Shown here piece after piece: positions 24,281 through 32,636 of a DNA stretch of 64,000 bases (its first letter is position 1; the number at the start of each line of letters is the position of its first letter). Source of the DNA: Campylobacterota bacterium (GTDB lineage: Bacteria > Campylobacterota > Campylobacteria > Campylobacterales > Sulfurovaceae); contig QKDN01000008.1 in assembly GCA_003252535.1 (NCBI GenBank), positions 1 through 64,000 of the forward strand, in the 5' to 3' direction. The notes under the pieces are model-generated. The model was not told where the DNA came from, did not search any database, and worked only from the letters and a program-made list of their open reading frames with translations. The position numbers and the translations under genes were made by a program.

Positions 24281-24337
24281 TGTTTTTGCTGACTCATGTC
24301 GGTTTGAATGTAGGCAAATTTTATATGGAGTGCTCCA

Positions 24338-25060
24338 CTAAAGACTGAACTCTTCACCCAAATAGTATTTTCTTACATTCTCATCATTAATGATCTCTTC
24401 ACTGTTCCCTGATGCGAGCATTGCACCGCTTTTCATTACGTAGCCCCTGTCACAGATCCCCAGCGTCTCACGGACATTGTGGTCGGTGATGAGGATACCC
24501 ATATCGAGATCAACAAGCTGGCGGATGATGTTCTGGATATCGATCACGGCGATAGGGTCGACACCGGCGAACGGTTCGTCAAGGAGAAGGAATTTGGGGT
24601 TGCCTACCAGTGCCCTGGCGATCTCGACACGCCTCCGTTCTCCGCCGCTGAGGCGGATACCGATACGGTCACGGATATGGGTGATATTGAATATCTCCAG
24701 CAGTTTTTCGATACGGGGTTTGATCTCTGATGGTTTGAGTCTGAGCGCTTCGGCAGCAATGATAAGGTTCTGTTCTGCCGTAAGGTCTTTGAAGATACTC
24801 GACTCCTGCGGGAGATAGCCGATCCCTTTGGCCGCCCTCGCACTTAAGGGAAGTTTCGTGACATCTTCTTCATCGATAAGCACCTGACCACCGGTAGCAT
24901 CCGTCAGGCCACATATCATGTAGAACGATGTTGTCTTGCCGGCACCGTTCGGGCCGAGAAGTCCGACGATCTCTTTGCTTTTAAGCTCTACAGAAACATC
25001 GTGGACGATCTGTGTCTTTTTGATGGTCTTGGAGAGATTTTTGGCTGTAAGTGTGTGCAT
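24338..25060 (-). CDS. lptB: LPS export ABC transporter ATPase
   Basis: A 240-residue ABC ATPase that powers lipopolysaccharide extraction from the inner membrane with LptF, LptG and LptC. Motifs are complete: Walker A GPNGAGKTT, Q-loop LPQESSIF, signature LSGGERRRVEIA, Walker B FLLLDEPFAGVDP, switch His in ITDHNVRE. LptB is set apart from related branched-chain amino acid ATPases by the GYLPQESSIF region. Its ATG overlaps the tsaE stop (TGATG), as part of the leftward dapD-to-lptB run. Confidence 0.95.
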   Translation of the reverse strand: MHTLTAKNLSKTIKKTQIVHDVSVELKSKEIVGLLGPNGAGKTTSFYMICGLTDATGGQVLIDEEDVTKLPLSARAAKGIGYLPQESSIFKDLTAEQNLIIAAEALRLKPSEIKPRIEKLLEIFNITHIRDRIGIRLSGGERRRVEIARALVGNPKFLLLDEPFAGVDPIAVIDIQNIIRQLVDLDMGILITDHNVRETLGICDRGYVMKSGAMLASGNSEEIINDENVRKYYLGEEFSL

Positions 25061-25479
25061 CAGTACTCTATCTGGTAATCTCTGCTATCACCAAGAGTTG
25101 TGATAGTAACGAAGATACAATTATATCCCGCATTGGCTAAAAAGCTTTTAAGTTCTTCATTGGCCCATTCTATGATATGCCAGCCGCTTTTCTCCAGTTC
25201 TTCATGAAGTCCAAGGTCGAAGAACTCCACATTATCTATCCGGTAGAGATCGTAGTGGTAGAGGCTCTCGCAGTAGGTCTGCTGGAGCGAAAAAGTAGGG
25301 GATGTAGCCCCTGTACTTACCCCTTTTGACCTTGCTATAGCGGATGTGAGGGTGGTCTTTCCCGCGGCAAGATCGCCGGTGAGGAATATAATGGCATCGT
25401 CCGGGGTATGTTCTCCGAGGTAGTCGACTACCTTGTCAATCTCTTCCAGCGTAGCGTGCAGATGGACTGAATTTTTCAT
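25060..25479 (-). CDS. tsaE: tRNA threonylcarbamoyladenosine biosynthesis ATPase
   Basis: A 139-residue P-loop ATPase that works with TsaB and TsaD to place t6A at position 37 of ANN-decoding tRNAs. The Walker A stretch is FLTGDLAAGKTTLTSAI, followed by the conserved SPTFSLQQTY and YHYDLYRI. The C-terminus IIEWANEELKSFL matches the family. Both ends overlap neighbours by TGATG junctions (trpD before, lptB after), so the three are translationally coupled. A TsaC-like gene is present at 60409. Confidence 0.94.
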   Translation of the reverse strand: MKNSVHLHATLEEIDKVVDYLGEHTPDDAIIFLTGDLAAGKTTLTSAIARSKGVSTGATSPTFSLQQTYCESLYHYDLYRIDNVEFFDLGLHEELEKSGWHIIEWANEELKSFLANAGYNCIFVTITTLGDSRDYQIEY

Positions 25480-26462
25480 CAGGCGAGTGACTGCGATATA
25501 TTGACAATGGTTTCGAGATGTTGCAGGGCCTTCTTACCCTCGAGGGCATCAAGGACCATCTCTTTTGCCTCTTTGAGATCGCGTACTCTGCCGTCTGCAA
25601 AAAGTGCGAACGATGCATTAAGCGCCACGATATCCCTCTTGGCGCCGGTCTCGGTACCGGCAAAGATATCTCTTGTGATCTGTGCATTGTGTGTTGCATC
25701 ACCGCCAAGGATCGCTTCTTTGGGAGCAAGTTCATAGCCGTATTCCCGCGGATCGACAATTCCCCGTGAGACTTTGCCCGACTCGACGTAGGCAAACTGT
25801 GAAGTGGTCACGATAGAGAGTTCATCCATCCTGTCGTCACTGCTTACGACATAGGCCCTTTTGGTATCAAGTTCGACGAGGGCATCGGCCATGACATCGA
25901 TGAAGTCAGGGCTGTTGACACCAAGGAGATATTTCCTGGCACCGGCAGGGTTGGTGAGGGGACCGAGGAGGTTGAAGATCGTACGGTGTTCGATAGAACG
26001 GCGGATAGGCATGATGTGCTTCATTGCAGGGTGGTGGTTCATGGCAAAGATGAAGCAGAAACCACACTCTTCGAGCATCTGAACCTGTTTTTCCGGTGTC
26101 AGGTTGAGATTGATACCCAATGCTTCGAGAAGATCTGCCGAGCCGGAATTACTGGTGATACTTCGATTGCCGTGTTTAGCGACATAGGAACCCATCGAAG
26201 AGAGGAGCAGCGATACCGTTGAGGATATATTGAAGCTGCCGCTTTTGTCCCCGCCTGTACCTACGACATCGATCACGATCTCCTGGAGATCTTTTGAAAT
26301 AGGAAGCTTGATGGAGTGTTCACGCATTACCGATGCAGCTGTCGCGATATCATCGCCGCTCTCTCCTTTTTCATAAAGAGATATCAGGAACTCTCTCCCC
26401 TCTTCAAACTCCATTTTGTTATCGAACAGTTTCTCGAATTGCTCTTTTGTCGTCGTCATCAT
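25479..26462 (-). CDS. trpD: Anthranilate phosphoribosyltransferase
   Basis: A 327-residue enzyme that joins anthranilate to phosphoribosyl pyrophosphate in tryptophan synthesis. Diagnostic motifs are VGTGGDKSGSFNIS (PRPP loop), VAKHGNRSITSNSGSADLLEALG and the Mg2+ site SDDRMDELS. Length is normal. No other trp gene is nearby; the stand-alone trpD-tsaE-lptB order is a known arrangement in this phylum. A gap of about 95 bases separates it from the S4 protein gene upstream. Confidence 0.95.
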   Translation of the reverse strand: MMTTTKEQFEKLFDNKMEFEEGREFLISLYEKGESGDDIATAASVMREHSIKLPISKDLQEIVIDVVGTGGDKSGSFNISSTVSLLLSSMGSYVAKHGNRSITSNSGSADLLEALGINLNLTPEKQVQMLEECGFCFIFAMNHHPAMKHIMPIRRSIEHRTIFNLLGPLTNPAGARKYLLGVNSPDFIDVMADALVELDTKRAYVVSSDDRMDELSIVTTSQFAYVESGKVSRGIVDPREYGYELAPKEAILGGDATHNAQITRDIFAGTETGAKRDIVALNASFALFADGRVRDLKEAKEMVLDALEGKKALQHLETIVNISQSLA

Positions 26463-26558
26463 CTTCTCTCTTCTATCATATTTAGTACAAAATCAAAAAC
26501 TCTGTTCACAAGTCCTTGATTCTATACTTTTACAGATCAGTATGTAGCCGGGCTCTTT

Positions 26559-26804
26559 TCAGAGTTCCCTGACATACTCTTCTTTCTGACTTTTTGGGAT
26601 CGTTTTGGTCGTCGGGATCTTGAGAACCTCATACGCTTTATCTCCCTTGAGATAACTGATAGTGATCTTATCCCCAACAGCTACGTTTTTGGAAGCTTTG
26701 ACAACGCTGCCGTTGACCGACACGACTCCATTTTTCACCATATCGGAGGCTATGGTCCTCCGTTTGACCACGTTGACTGCACTGAGCCACTTGTCTATGC
26801 GCAT
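26559..26804 (-). CDS. S4-domain RNA-binding protein
   Basis: An 81-residue single S4 domain: MRIDKWLSAVNVVKRRTIASDMVKNGVVSVNGSV, with the alpha-L loop, followed by a short basic tail. Similar to the HslR (Hsp15) group, which binds stalled 50S subunits carrying nascent peptides in E. coli. It is shorter than HslR, which lacks nothing of the S4 core but has an extended tail, so function by analogy is uncertain. The gene starts 3 bases after the stop of the Sel1-like gene. Confidence 0.85.
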   Translation of the reverse strand: MRIDKWLSAVNVVKRRTIASDMVKNGVVSVNGSVVKASKNVAVGDKITISYLKGDKAYEVLKIPTTKTIPKSQKEEYVREL

Positions 26805-26807
26805 CGG

Positions 26808-27086
26808 CTATCCTTTGCAGCAGGCGGTCGTGGTCTGGACGATCTCGAGTATGGCGTACTGTGCATAGAGGTTGCCACGTTTGCTCGATCGCTTCCATAT
26901 ATCCATCGCTTTCTCTTCGCTTGCCTCAACCCCGAGCCCGTCGATATAGTGGCGTCCGAGGAAATACATCGCCTCGGGGTCTTTGTCCCTGCGTACCAGT
27001 GTCTCGAAGAGTCTGAACGATCTGTCAAAATCGTCTGCTTCGAATGCTTCTATTGCATTTTCGAGTGTGATGTTCTCTGTTTCCAT
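26808..27086 (-). CDS. Sel1-like repeat protein
   Basis: A 92-residue cytoplasmic protein built from about two Sel1/TPR-type helical pairs; AMYFLGRHYIDGLGVEASEEKAMDIWKRSSKRGN is a clear Sel1 repeat. The C-terminus ends in a CC pair (TACCKG). Such small repeat proteins act as interaction adaptors; the partner is unknown. It sits between a 78-residue unknown protein and the S4 protein in a tight leftward operon with gaps of 11 and 3 bases. Confidence 0.8.
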   Translation of the reverse strand: METENITLENAIEAFEADDFDRSFRLFETLVRRDKDPEAMYFLGRHYIDGLGVEASEEKAMDIWKRSSKRGNLYAQYAILEIVQTTTACCKG

Positions 27087-27097
27087 CTTTATCTCTC

Positions 27098-27334
27098 TTA
27101 GTGTATCTTGAACTCGGCTTCAGCAGCTTTGGCCACTGCTATCCCTTTGACGGAGAGCTGCTCATTGATGATATACTGGTCTCTCTTGAGCTCTTCGAGG
27201 ATATTTTGACCCTCTTCGAGCTTGAACATCCCCGTATTGGCCAGTGATCTGGTCACCTCCTGGAGGGATTCGTCGGGGGCCTTTGTGAGCACTGCCAGCA
27301 AAAATACTTTTTTTACGATATCCTCTTCACCCAT
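27098..27334 (-). CDS. Conserved small protein of unknown function
   Basis: A 78-residue acidic, helical protein (MGEEDIVKKVFLLAVLTKAPDE and onward) that looks like a small winged-helix fold: helices, then EGQNILEELKRDQYIINEQLSVKGIAVAKAAE. No signal or membrane segment. It lies 9 bases after dapD and 11 before the Sel1 gene, all on one strand, with TTTCTAGGAAAG-type spacing suited to translation. I cannot name a family. Confidence 0.65.
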   Translation of the reverse strand: MGEEDIVKKVFLLAVLTKAPDESLQEVTRSLANTGMFKLEEGQNILEELKRDQYIINEQLSVKGIAVAKAAEAEFKIH

Positions 27335-27343
27335 TTTTCTTTC

Positions 27344-28531
27344 CTAGTGAAGCGATTCGTTGAGCTTGACCTCTTTGGTACTTCTCTTGACGAGATATTG
27401 ACCGCTTTGAGAATCTGATCTGAAGTGAAGACCGTTCAATCCTGCAAGATCGGCTGCTTTCATGATATTGCTCAGTGTTGCGTGCGGGTTGACCTCTTTG
27501 AGCTTGAATATCTCTACATCGCTGATATAGACCTTTGTCCCTGCAAAGATCGCAAGGCCGCCGTCGACGATACAGCCGTCACCGAGCGGGATACCTGTGG
27601 TTGAGTTTGCACCGAGCAGGGTGTTTCTGCCGATCGTGATAGGGTTGCCGTCAGTCCCGCTGAGGACGCCGAGGATACTGGCTCCTCCGCCCACGTCACT
27701 GCCGCTTCCGACGACAGCGCTCGATGAGATACGCCCTTCCACCATCACCGGTCCGAGTGTTCCTGCGTTGAAGTTGATATAGCTCGCTCCCGGCATGACT
27801 GTCGTACCGGCTGCGAGCTGGGCGCCCATCCTGACCTTCGAGCTGTCAAGTATCCTGGTGTTTTCAGCCGGGATGATATGCTGGAGGTATCTCGGGAACT
27901 TGTCGACGCTCTCTATGGTCGGGTAAGTACCGTTGATCTTCATCTCGATCTCGTTCTCTCTGAGGTATTCGAGCTCATACGGTGTTCTGCCTGACCATGC
28001 AACGTTGCTGAGTACCCCGAACGCACCGTTCAGGTTGAGGCTTCTGAGCTCTGCTTTCCCTGTAGAGAGCGCATAGAGTTTGAGGTAGACCGCTTCGACG
28101 CTCTTTGGCGCATCGTCTTCGAAGAGGAACACGATGCGGTAGTTCTTGCCGATATCCTCAAGATGAGAGAGGGCTTTGATCACCTGCACGTTCCTGTGTG
28201 CATCACCTGTAGCTTCAGCAATATAGGGAGCGAATGCAGCCATTGAGTTCCTGACGAAGTTGTCATTGATCGTTGCCACGAATTCACTGCCTGAGAAATC
28301 TACATTTATCTTGGATTCAGCAAGAGCCTTGATGAATACCGCTGCCGAACCGTAGTTCTCTTTCCAGTTGATGATCGGAAATGTAGCCTGAAGGATCTTC
28401 TCGGCGTTCTTCTGGCCTCTGTCTACTCTGGTGATCCCGAATGCAATCGGCTCTCTGTAGCCTTCACCTGCTTTTGCACTTTCTACCAATTGCTTGAAAT
28501 CTTCAACCGTTACGATATTTTCAATTGCCAT
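27344..28531 (-). CDS. dapD: Tetrahydrodipicolinate N-succinyltransferase
   Basis: A 395-residue enzyme of the long DapD type found in Campylobacterota. It succinylates tetrahydrodipicolinate in the lysine and meso-diaminopimelate pathway that feeds peptidoglycan. The C-terminal half has left-handed beta-helix hexapeptides (VRMGAQLAAGTTVMPGASYINFNAGTLGP; SSSAVVGSGSDVGGGASILGVLSG), and the N-terminal domain has IAFGITRVDRGQKNAEKILQATFPIINW. First gene of the leftward operon; divergent from atpB with about 160 bases between them that must hold both promoters. Confidence 0.92.
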   Translation of the reverse strand: MAIENIVTVEDFKQLVESAKAGEGYREPIAFGITRVDRGQKNAEKILQATFPIINWKENYGSAAVFIKALAESKINVDFSGSEFVATINDNFVRNSMAAFAPYIAEATGDAHRNVQVIKALSHLEDIGKNYRIVFLFEDDAPKSVEAVYLKLYALSTGKAELRSLNLNGAFGVLSNVAWSGRTPYELEYLRENEIEMKINGTYPTIESVDKFPRYLQHIIPAENTRILDSSKVRMGAQLAAGTTVMPGASYINFNAGTLGPVMVEGRISSSAVVGSGSDVGGGASILGVLSGTDGNPITIGRNTLLGANSTTGIPLGDGCIVDGGLAIFAGTKVYISDVEIFKLKEVNPHATLSNIMKAADLAGLNGLHFRSDSQSGQYLVKRSTKEVKLNESLH

Positions 28532-28647
28532 TAAAACCTTCTCCTTGTAAAAACATATGTCGTAATAATAAGTGGGTTATTATACTTTTTTTATATTAAG
28601 CTTACAAACACAATCCCCGGGACAAGGGTATCTAAGTAAAAAACAGA

Positions 28648-28653
28648 TATAAT
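28648..28653 (+). promoter_or_regulatory. Probable -10 box of atpB
   Basis: TATAAT (28648-28653) lies 38 bases before the atpB ATG, in AT-rich DNA with T-rich stretches upstream and a GAGGATA ribosome site downstream. Confidence 0.5.
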
Positions 28654-28690
28654 CTCGCAAAATATTTGACATTAATTGTGAGGATAGCAT

Positions 28691-29386
28691 ATGGGTGAAA
28701 GCGTATTTACTTATATTGGTGCGATCGTAGGGCACGGTGAAGGTATGATCATCGGTCACTTGATCCTGGTAGCTGTGATTGTATTGTTGTTGGCAAAGAG
28801 TGCGACAAAGAGCCTCAAGGCAGTTCCGAGCGGTTCTCAGAACATTCTTGAAGCATACCTTGGCGGTGTGATCTCTATGGGTAGAGATGTTATCGGAGAA
28901 GCGAACGCAAGAAAATATCTTCCGCTCGTAGCGACTGTAGGTCTTTTCATCTTCGTATCGAACGTGATCGGTATCATCCCGGGATTCGAATCTCCGACAT
29001 CGAATATCAATGTCACACTTCCTTTGGCGATCATGGTATTCGTATATTATAACTATGAGGGTATCAGAGCGCAGGGTCTCGTACACTACTTCGCGCACTT
29101 TGCAGGACCGGTGAAGCTTCTTGCTCCGCTTATGTTCCCTATCGAGATCGTATCGCACATCTCCCGTATCATCTCTCTTTCGTTCCGACTTTTCGGTAAC
29201 ATCAAGGGTGACGACCTGTTCCTTTGGGTACTTTTGATGCTCGTTCCGTATTTTGCTCCGCTTCCGGCGTACCTGCTCCTTACGTTCTCTGCACTGCTCC
29301 AGACGTTTGTATTCATGATCCTTATCTATGTATACCTTGCAGGTGCAGTAGCTCTGGAAGAGCACGACAACAAAGCGCACGCTTAA
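28691..29386 (+). CDS. atpB: F0F1 ATP synthase subunit a
   Basis: A 231-residue inner-membrane stator subunit that forms the proton half-channels beside the c-ring. The key helix carries [21 protein letters not shown], with the essential Arg, and the last helices ([30 protein letters not shown]) include the conserved Gln. In Campylobacterota atpB is encoded away from the main atp operon, as seen here. The gene starts at ATG 28691 after GTGAGGATAGC. Confidence 0.96.
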   Translation: MGESVFTYIGAIVGHGEGMIIGHLILVAVIVLLLAKSATKSLKAVPSGSQNILEAYLGGVISMGRDVIGEANARKYLPLVATVGLFIFVSNVIGIIPGFESPTSNINVTLPLAIMVFVYYNYEGIRAQGLVHYFAHFAGPVKLLAPLMFPIEIVSHISRIISLSFRLFGNIKGDDLFLWVLLMLVPYFAPLPAYLLLTFSALLQTFVFMILIYVYLAGAVALEEHDNKAHA

Positions 29387-29408
29387 TCTTTCTTTCACAA
29401 GTTTGATC

Positions 29409-29711
29409 ATGAGAATTCAACGTTCAAAATTGAATTCCCTGGTCAATTTTCTCCTTGGCGTCTCCTGGGCTTTCGTGTTCATCAGTGCCGGTTATACGTT
29501 TCTCCATTCATATCTCTTTGGTATTCTCGACGCATTGTTCCTGAGCTTCTTTGCAGCACTTCCGGCTCTTTTTGTCGTAGCGCTGCTAGAGTATGTCATC
29601 GCAGGGCAGGAGAAGCTTGATGAGATGAGAAAACAGACGGAACTGCTCGAACAGATACTTTCCAGGCTTCCTCAGACTCCTTCGACCGATGACAGCCTAC
29701 GCGATCACTGA
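29409..29711 (+). CDS. Small membrane protein after atpB, unknown
   Basis: A 100-residue protein with two hydrophobic helices (SLVNFLLGVSWAFVFISAGYTFL and ILDALFLSFFAALPALFVVALLEYVIA) followed by a short amphipathic coiled tail. The ATG at 29409 was chosen over a TTG two codons earlier; neither has a strong ribosome site. It lies 22 bases behind atpB and overlaps the next gene by 23 bases. Its place next to atpB recalls AtpI/AtpZ-like helper proteins, but it shows no clear sequence match, so that is a guess. Confidence 0.65.
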   Translation: MRIQRSKLNSLVNFLLGVSWAFVFISAGYTFLHSYLFGILDALFLSFFAALPALFVVALLEYVIAGQEKLDEMRKQTELLEQILSRLPQTPSTDDSLRDH

Positions 29712-30234
29712 TCCCTCGATACTAGGTTTCGATACCCTCCGAAGCGATCTTGAACGTATCGCAGCAAAAGCCGATATGATCGTCTACCGTGACAAACACA
29801 ATCCAGATTATGCCCGAAATGCAGCCATCTTTCTGTCATATGCCAAAGAGCTTGGTTTCGACCGTGTGCTGCTCCATACTGATATCGCGCTCGCGGCGGG
29901 GCTTGGTGCTGACGGGGTGCATCTGACCAGCTCCCGGATCGAGTTTATTCCAGAGGCCAAAGCCAATGGGCTTTTCATCATCGTTTCCACTCACACGCCT
30001 GAGGAGGCTCTTATGGCGCAGGAGCTAGGAGCCGATATGATCACCTACAGTCCCATCTTCGCGTCACCTGGCAAAGGGATTCCCATAGGTTCTCACGCTA
30101 TCATCGAGCTCAAAAAGCAGGTATCGATACCAGTCATCGCTCTTGGGGGAATAGTGACTCAGGAGCAGATAGCAGAGGTAGAGAGGGCAGGGGCAAGCGG
30201 GTTCGCTTCTATCAGGTATTTTGGAGTTTCTTGA
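29689..30234 (+). CDS. Thiamine phosphate synthase/TenI family protein
   Basis: A 181-residue TIM-barrel protein of the ThiE/TenI superfamily. It has AKADMIVYRDKHN (phosphate and Mg2+ side), LGADGVHLTSS, and the closing phosphate-binding motif IPVIALGGIVTQEQIAEVERAGASGFASIRYF. It is shorter than typical ThiE (about 210) and lacks the full pyrophosphate-binding QLREK sequence (YRDKH here), so it may be a TenI-like or divergent ThiE. It overlaps the end of the convergent HD-domain gene by 23 bases. Confidence 0.8.
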   Translation: MTAYAITDPSILGFDTLRSDLERIAAKADMIVYRDKHNPDYARNAAIFLSYAKELGFDRVLLHTDIALAAGLGADGVHLTSSRIEFIPEAKANGLFIIVSTHTPEEALMAQELGADMITYSPIFASPGKGIPIGSHAIIELKKQVSIPVIALGGIVTQEQIAEVERAGASGFASIRYFGVS

Positions 30235-30907
30235 TTTCCCCGGCGATATTCTCCCTTGCCGCTCTTTCGTATCGCTGCCGGAAATACTCCGTAGAGTAGA
30301 TCTGTTCACGATCCAGGAACGATCGGAGTACCCTGATCCTCCCTTCGTTGTATACCGTATCGGAGAAGTGCGCATACTCGGCTCTGACCTGCCCGGCGTA
30401 ACTGTCATAGGTGTGCTTGTCCGATCCCAGTATGGCGAGGTCTATGTCTATGATAGCGCGTTCGTCATCACCCTGTGGTGTCGATGTGTGTTTGGTAGCC
30501 ATGATCAGTATTGTAATGGTCTCTTTGCCCTGTTGCGGTATAGTAAACGGTTCAAGTATCTCCGCAGCCAGCCTGGCGCTCTGCTCTTCGTTGTCACTGC
30601 GTTGCGCATCATAGACAATGTCGTGGAACCACAGGGCGAGCTCGATATACAGCGGCTCCCGTAGCGTCGCTTTGACACTGTCGAACAGCAGCAGCAATGA
30701 CCCGATATGCCCGATGGTGTGATAGAACCTGCCGGACTCACCATAGTGTGCGGCAATGATCCCGAAGGTCTCCTCATCGCAGTCTGGATGGAGCGACAGC
30801 CAGCGTTCCCTCAGTACAGCGGTTCGATCGCTTGCAACCGATACCGAAATCACGGACGAGTCCATAGCATACTCCACATCGTTTGATTTGCCACGATTAT
30901 ACATCAA
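30212..30907 (-). CDS. HD-domain phosphohydrolase
   Basis: A 231-residue predicted metal-dependent phosphohydrolase. The metal ligands are in GRFYHTIGHIGSLL (His), ALWFHDIVYDAQRSDNE (His-Asp) and a later Asp (ERAIIDIDLAILG). Proteins of this form (often annotated as predicted metal-dependent HD hydrolases) have no proven substrate; nucleotides are likely. The gene is read leftward and converges on the TenI/ThiE gene with overlapping 3' ends. A start at Met15 is possible, since the first residues look unstructured. Confidence 0.82.
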   Translation of the reverse strand: MMYNRGKSNDVEYAMDSSVISVSVASDRTAVLRERWLSLHPDCDEETFGIIAAHYGESGRFYHTIGHIGSLLLLFDSVKATLREPLYIELALWFHDIVYDAQRSDNEEQSARLAAEILEPFTIPQQGKETITILIMATKHTSTPQGDDERAIIDIDLAILGSDKHTYDSYAGQVRAEYAHFSDTVYNEGRIRVLRSFLDREQIYSTEYFRQRYERAARENIAGEIKKLQNT

Positions 30908-30995
30908 CCATACTGTAGCGAAGTATGTGAAAAGCCCCCTGTTTAGGACTGTTTCATAAGAGACAGGGTATAATTGCCTTACTTATAATCTGATG

Positions 30996-31126
30996 TTACG
31001 CACTTTTTGAGCAAAGCCCAAAAAGCGGCAGGGACAAATGTCCCTACAACCCCCTAAAGCTAGTCGCACCTTTCGCGTGCGACAGAATAACTGACCGTTT
31101 CCGCCCTTTTTTACAAAAGTGCGTAA
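30996..31126. mobile_element. 131-bp MITE-like or structured element upstream of gatB
   Basis: Perfect 12-bp terminal inverted repeats, TTACGCACTTTT (30996-31007) and AAAAGTGCGTAA (31115-31126). Inside are three hairpins: CTTTTTG/CAAAAAG (31003-31025), AGGGAC/GTCCCT (31030-31045) and GTCGCAC/GTGCGAC (31063-31083, 7-bp stem). A further pair, ATAACTGAC (31087-31095) and GTCAGTTAT (31128-31136), crosses the right terminus. TATAAT boxes lie just before it (30969, 30984). It encodes nothing and is either a MITE or a folded RNA leader of gatB. Confidence 0.6.
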
Positions 31127-31155
31127 AGTCAGTTATTATGCCCTGTGCGGTAGAT

Positions 31156-31161
31156 TATAAT
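31156..31161 (+). promoter_or_regulatory. Probable -10 box of gatB
   Basis: TATAAT (31156-31161), 26 bases before the ATG and 30 bases after the MITE-like element. If this is the main promoter, the element lies upstream of the transcript, not in its leader. Confidence 0.45.
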
Positions 31162-31186
31162 ACTCCTGGATTTACAAAGGTTTAGA

Positions 31187-32617
31187 ATGTTTGAAATAGT
31201 TATCGGTCTGGAAGTGCATGTACAGCTCAACACAAAGACAAAGATATTCTGCTCATGCCCCACAAGTTTTGCCCATGAACAAAATACTAATACCTGCCCC
31301 ACCTGTCTCGCACTCCCCGGAGCGCTCCCCGTGCTCAATATCGAAGCGGTCAGAAAGGCGATGTCGTTCGGGTATGCGGTCAATGCCACGGTGAACCAGA
31401 GATCGATCTTCAACAGAAAAAGTTACTTCTATCCCGACAGTCCCAAGGCCTACCAGATATCGCAGTTCGATGTGCCCATCGTAGAGCATGGCGAGCTCTT
31501 CCTCGACCTTGAGGACGACACGACCAAGCGCGTAGGGATCACCAGGGCGCACCTCGAAGCCGATGCGGGCAAGAGCATCCACGAAGGCGCTATCTCCAAG
31601 GTCGATCTCAACCGTGCCGATACCCCGCTGCTCGAGATCGTATCAGACCCTGATATGCGAAGCGCCGACGAAGCGGTGCTCTACCTCAAGAAGCTCCACT
31701 CCATCGTCCGCTACCTCGATATATCCGACGCGAACATGCAGGAGGGGTCGTTCCGATGCGATGTGAATGTCTCCATCCGTCCCAAAGGACAGCAGGAGTT
31801 CGGCACAAGGGTAGAGATCAAGAACATCAACTCGTTCAAGTTCGTCAAGGCTGCGATACAGTACGAGGTACAGCGACAGATCGAGGCATACGAGGACGGG
31901 TACTACGAGCAGGAGGTCTACCAGGAGACGAGACTCTGGGATGTCGCCAAAGGTGTCACCAAGTCTATGCGTGGCAAAGAGGACAGTGCGGACTACCGCT
32001 ACTTCCCGGACCCCGACCTCAGACCTGTACTCGTCACTGACGAGATGATGGAAGAGGCGAAGAAGATCCCAGAACTTCCTGACGCCAAGGTGGCGAGATA
32101 TGTAGATAAGCTCGGTATCAAGCATTACGATGCCGTGGTGATCTGCGCCCAGAAGGAGATGGCATACTATTTCGAAGCGATGCTTGAGAGTAACATTGCG
32201 CCAAAGACGGCCGTCACATGGCTCACCTCCGAGCTCCTCGGCAGGCTCAACAAAGCCGGTCACGATATCACCGAGTCTCCTGTCGATGCGAAGACACTCG
32301 GTACACTTGTATCGAAGATCGAGGACAATACCATCTCCGGCAAAGGGGCGAAGGATGTCCTCGACTACATGATGGAGAGTGATAGCAGGGATATCGATGC
32401 GATCATCGATGAACTGGGTCTCGCACAGGTGAGCGATGACTCGGCGATCCTTGCGATCATCGACGATGTCATCGCCAGGAACCAGGACAAGGTCGCCGAG
32501 TACAAGAGCGGCAAGGACAAGCTCTTCGGCTTCTTCGTCGGACAGACGATGAAAGCGAGCAAAGGGAGCGCCAACCCTGCCAAGGTCAACGAACTTCTCA
32601 AAGAGCGTTTAGGCTAA
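31187..32617 (+). CDS. gatB: Aspartyl/glutamyl-tRNA amidotransferase subunit B
   Basis: A 476-residue subunit of GatCAB, which converts Glu-tRNA(Gln) and Asp-tRNA(Asn) to the amides. It has the family start [20 protein letters not shown], zinc-site cysteines ([19 protein letters not shown]), the kinase-site region [15 protein letters not shown] and the C-terminal YqeY domain (about 330-476) that grips the tRNA. Length is normal. gatA and gatC are not in the window. The following channel gene is 19 bases away on the same strand. Confidence 0.97.
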   Translation: MFEIVIGLEVHVQLNTKTKIFCSCPTSFAHEQNTNTCPTCLALPGALPVLNIEAVRKAMSFGYAVNATVNQRSIFNRKSYFYPDSPKAYQISQFDVPIVEHGELFLDLEDDTTKRVGITRAHLEADAGKSIHEGAISKVDLNRADTPLLEIVSDPDMRSADEAVLYLKKLHSIVRYLDISDANMQEGSFRCDVNVSIRPKGQQEFGTRVEIKNINSFKFVKAAIQYEVQRQIEAYEDGYYEQEVYQETRLWDVAKGVTKSMRGKEDSADYRYFPDPDLRPVLVTDEMMEEAKKIPELPDAKVARYVDKLGIKHYDAVVICAQKEMAYYFEAMLESNIAPKTAVTWLTSELLGRLNKAGHDITESPVDAKTLGTLVSKIEDNTISGKGAKDVLDYMMESDSRDIDAIIDELGLAQVSDDSAILAIIDDVIARNQDKVAEYKSGKDKLFGFFVGQTMKASKGSANPAKVNELLKERLG

Positions 32618-32636
32618 AAAAACATAGCGATATCTG

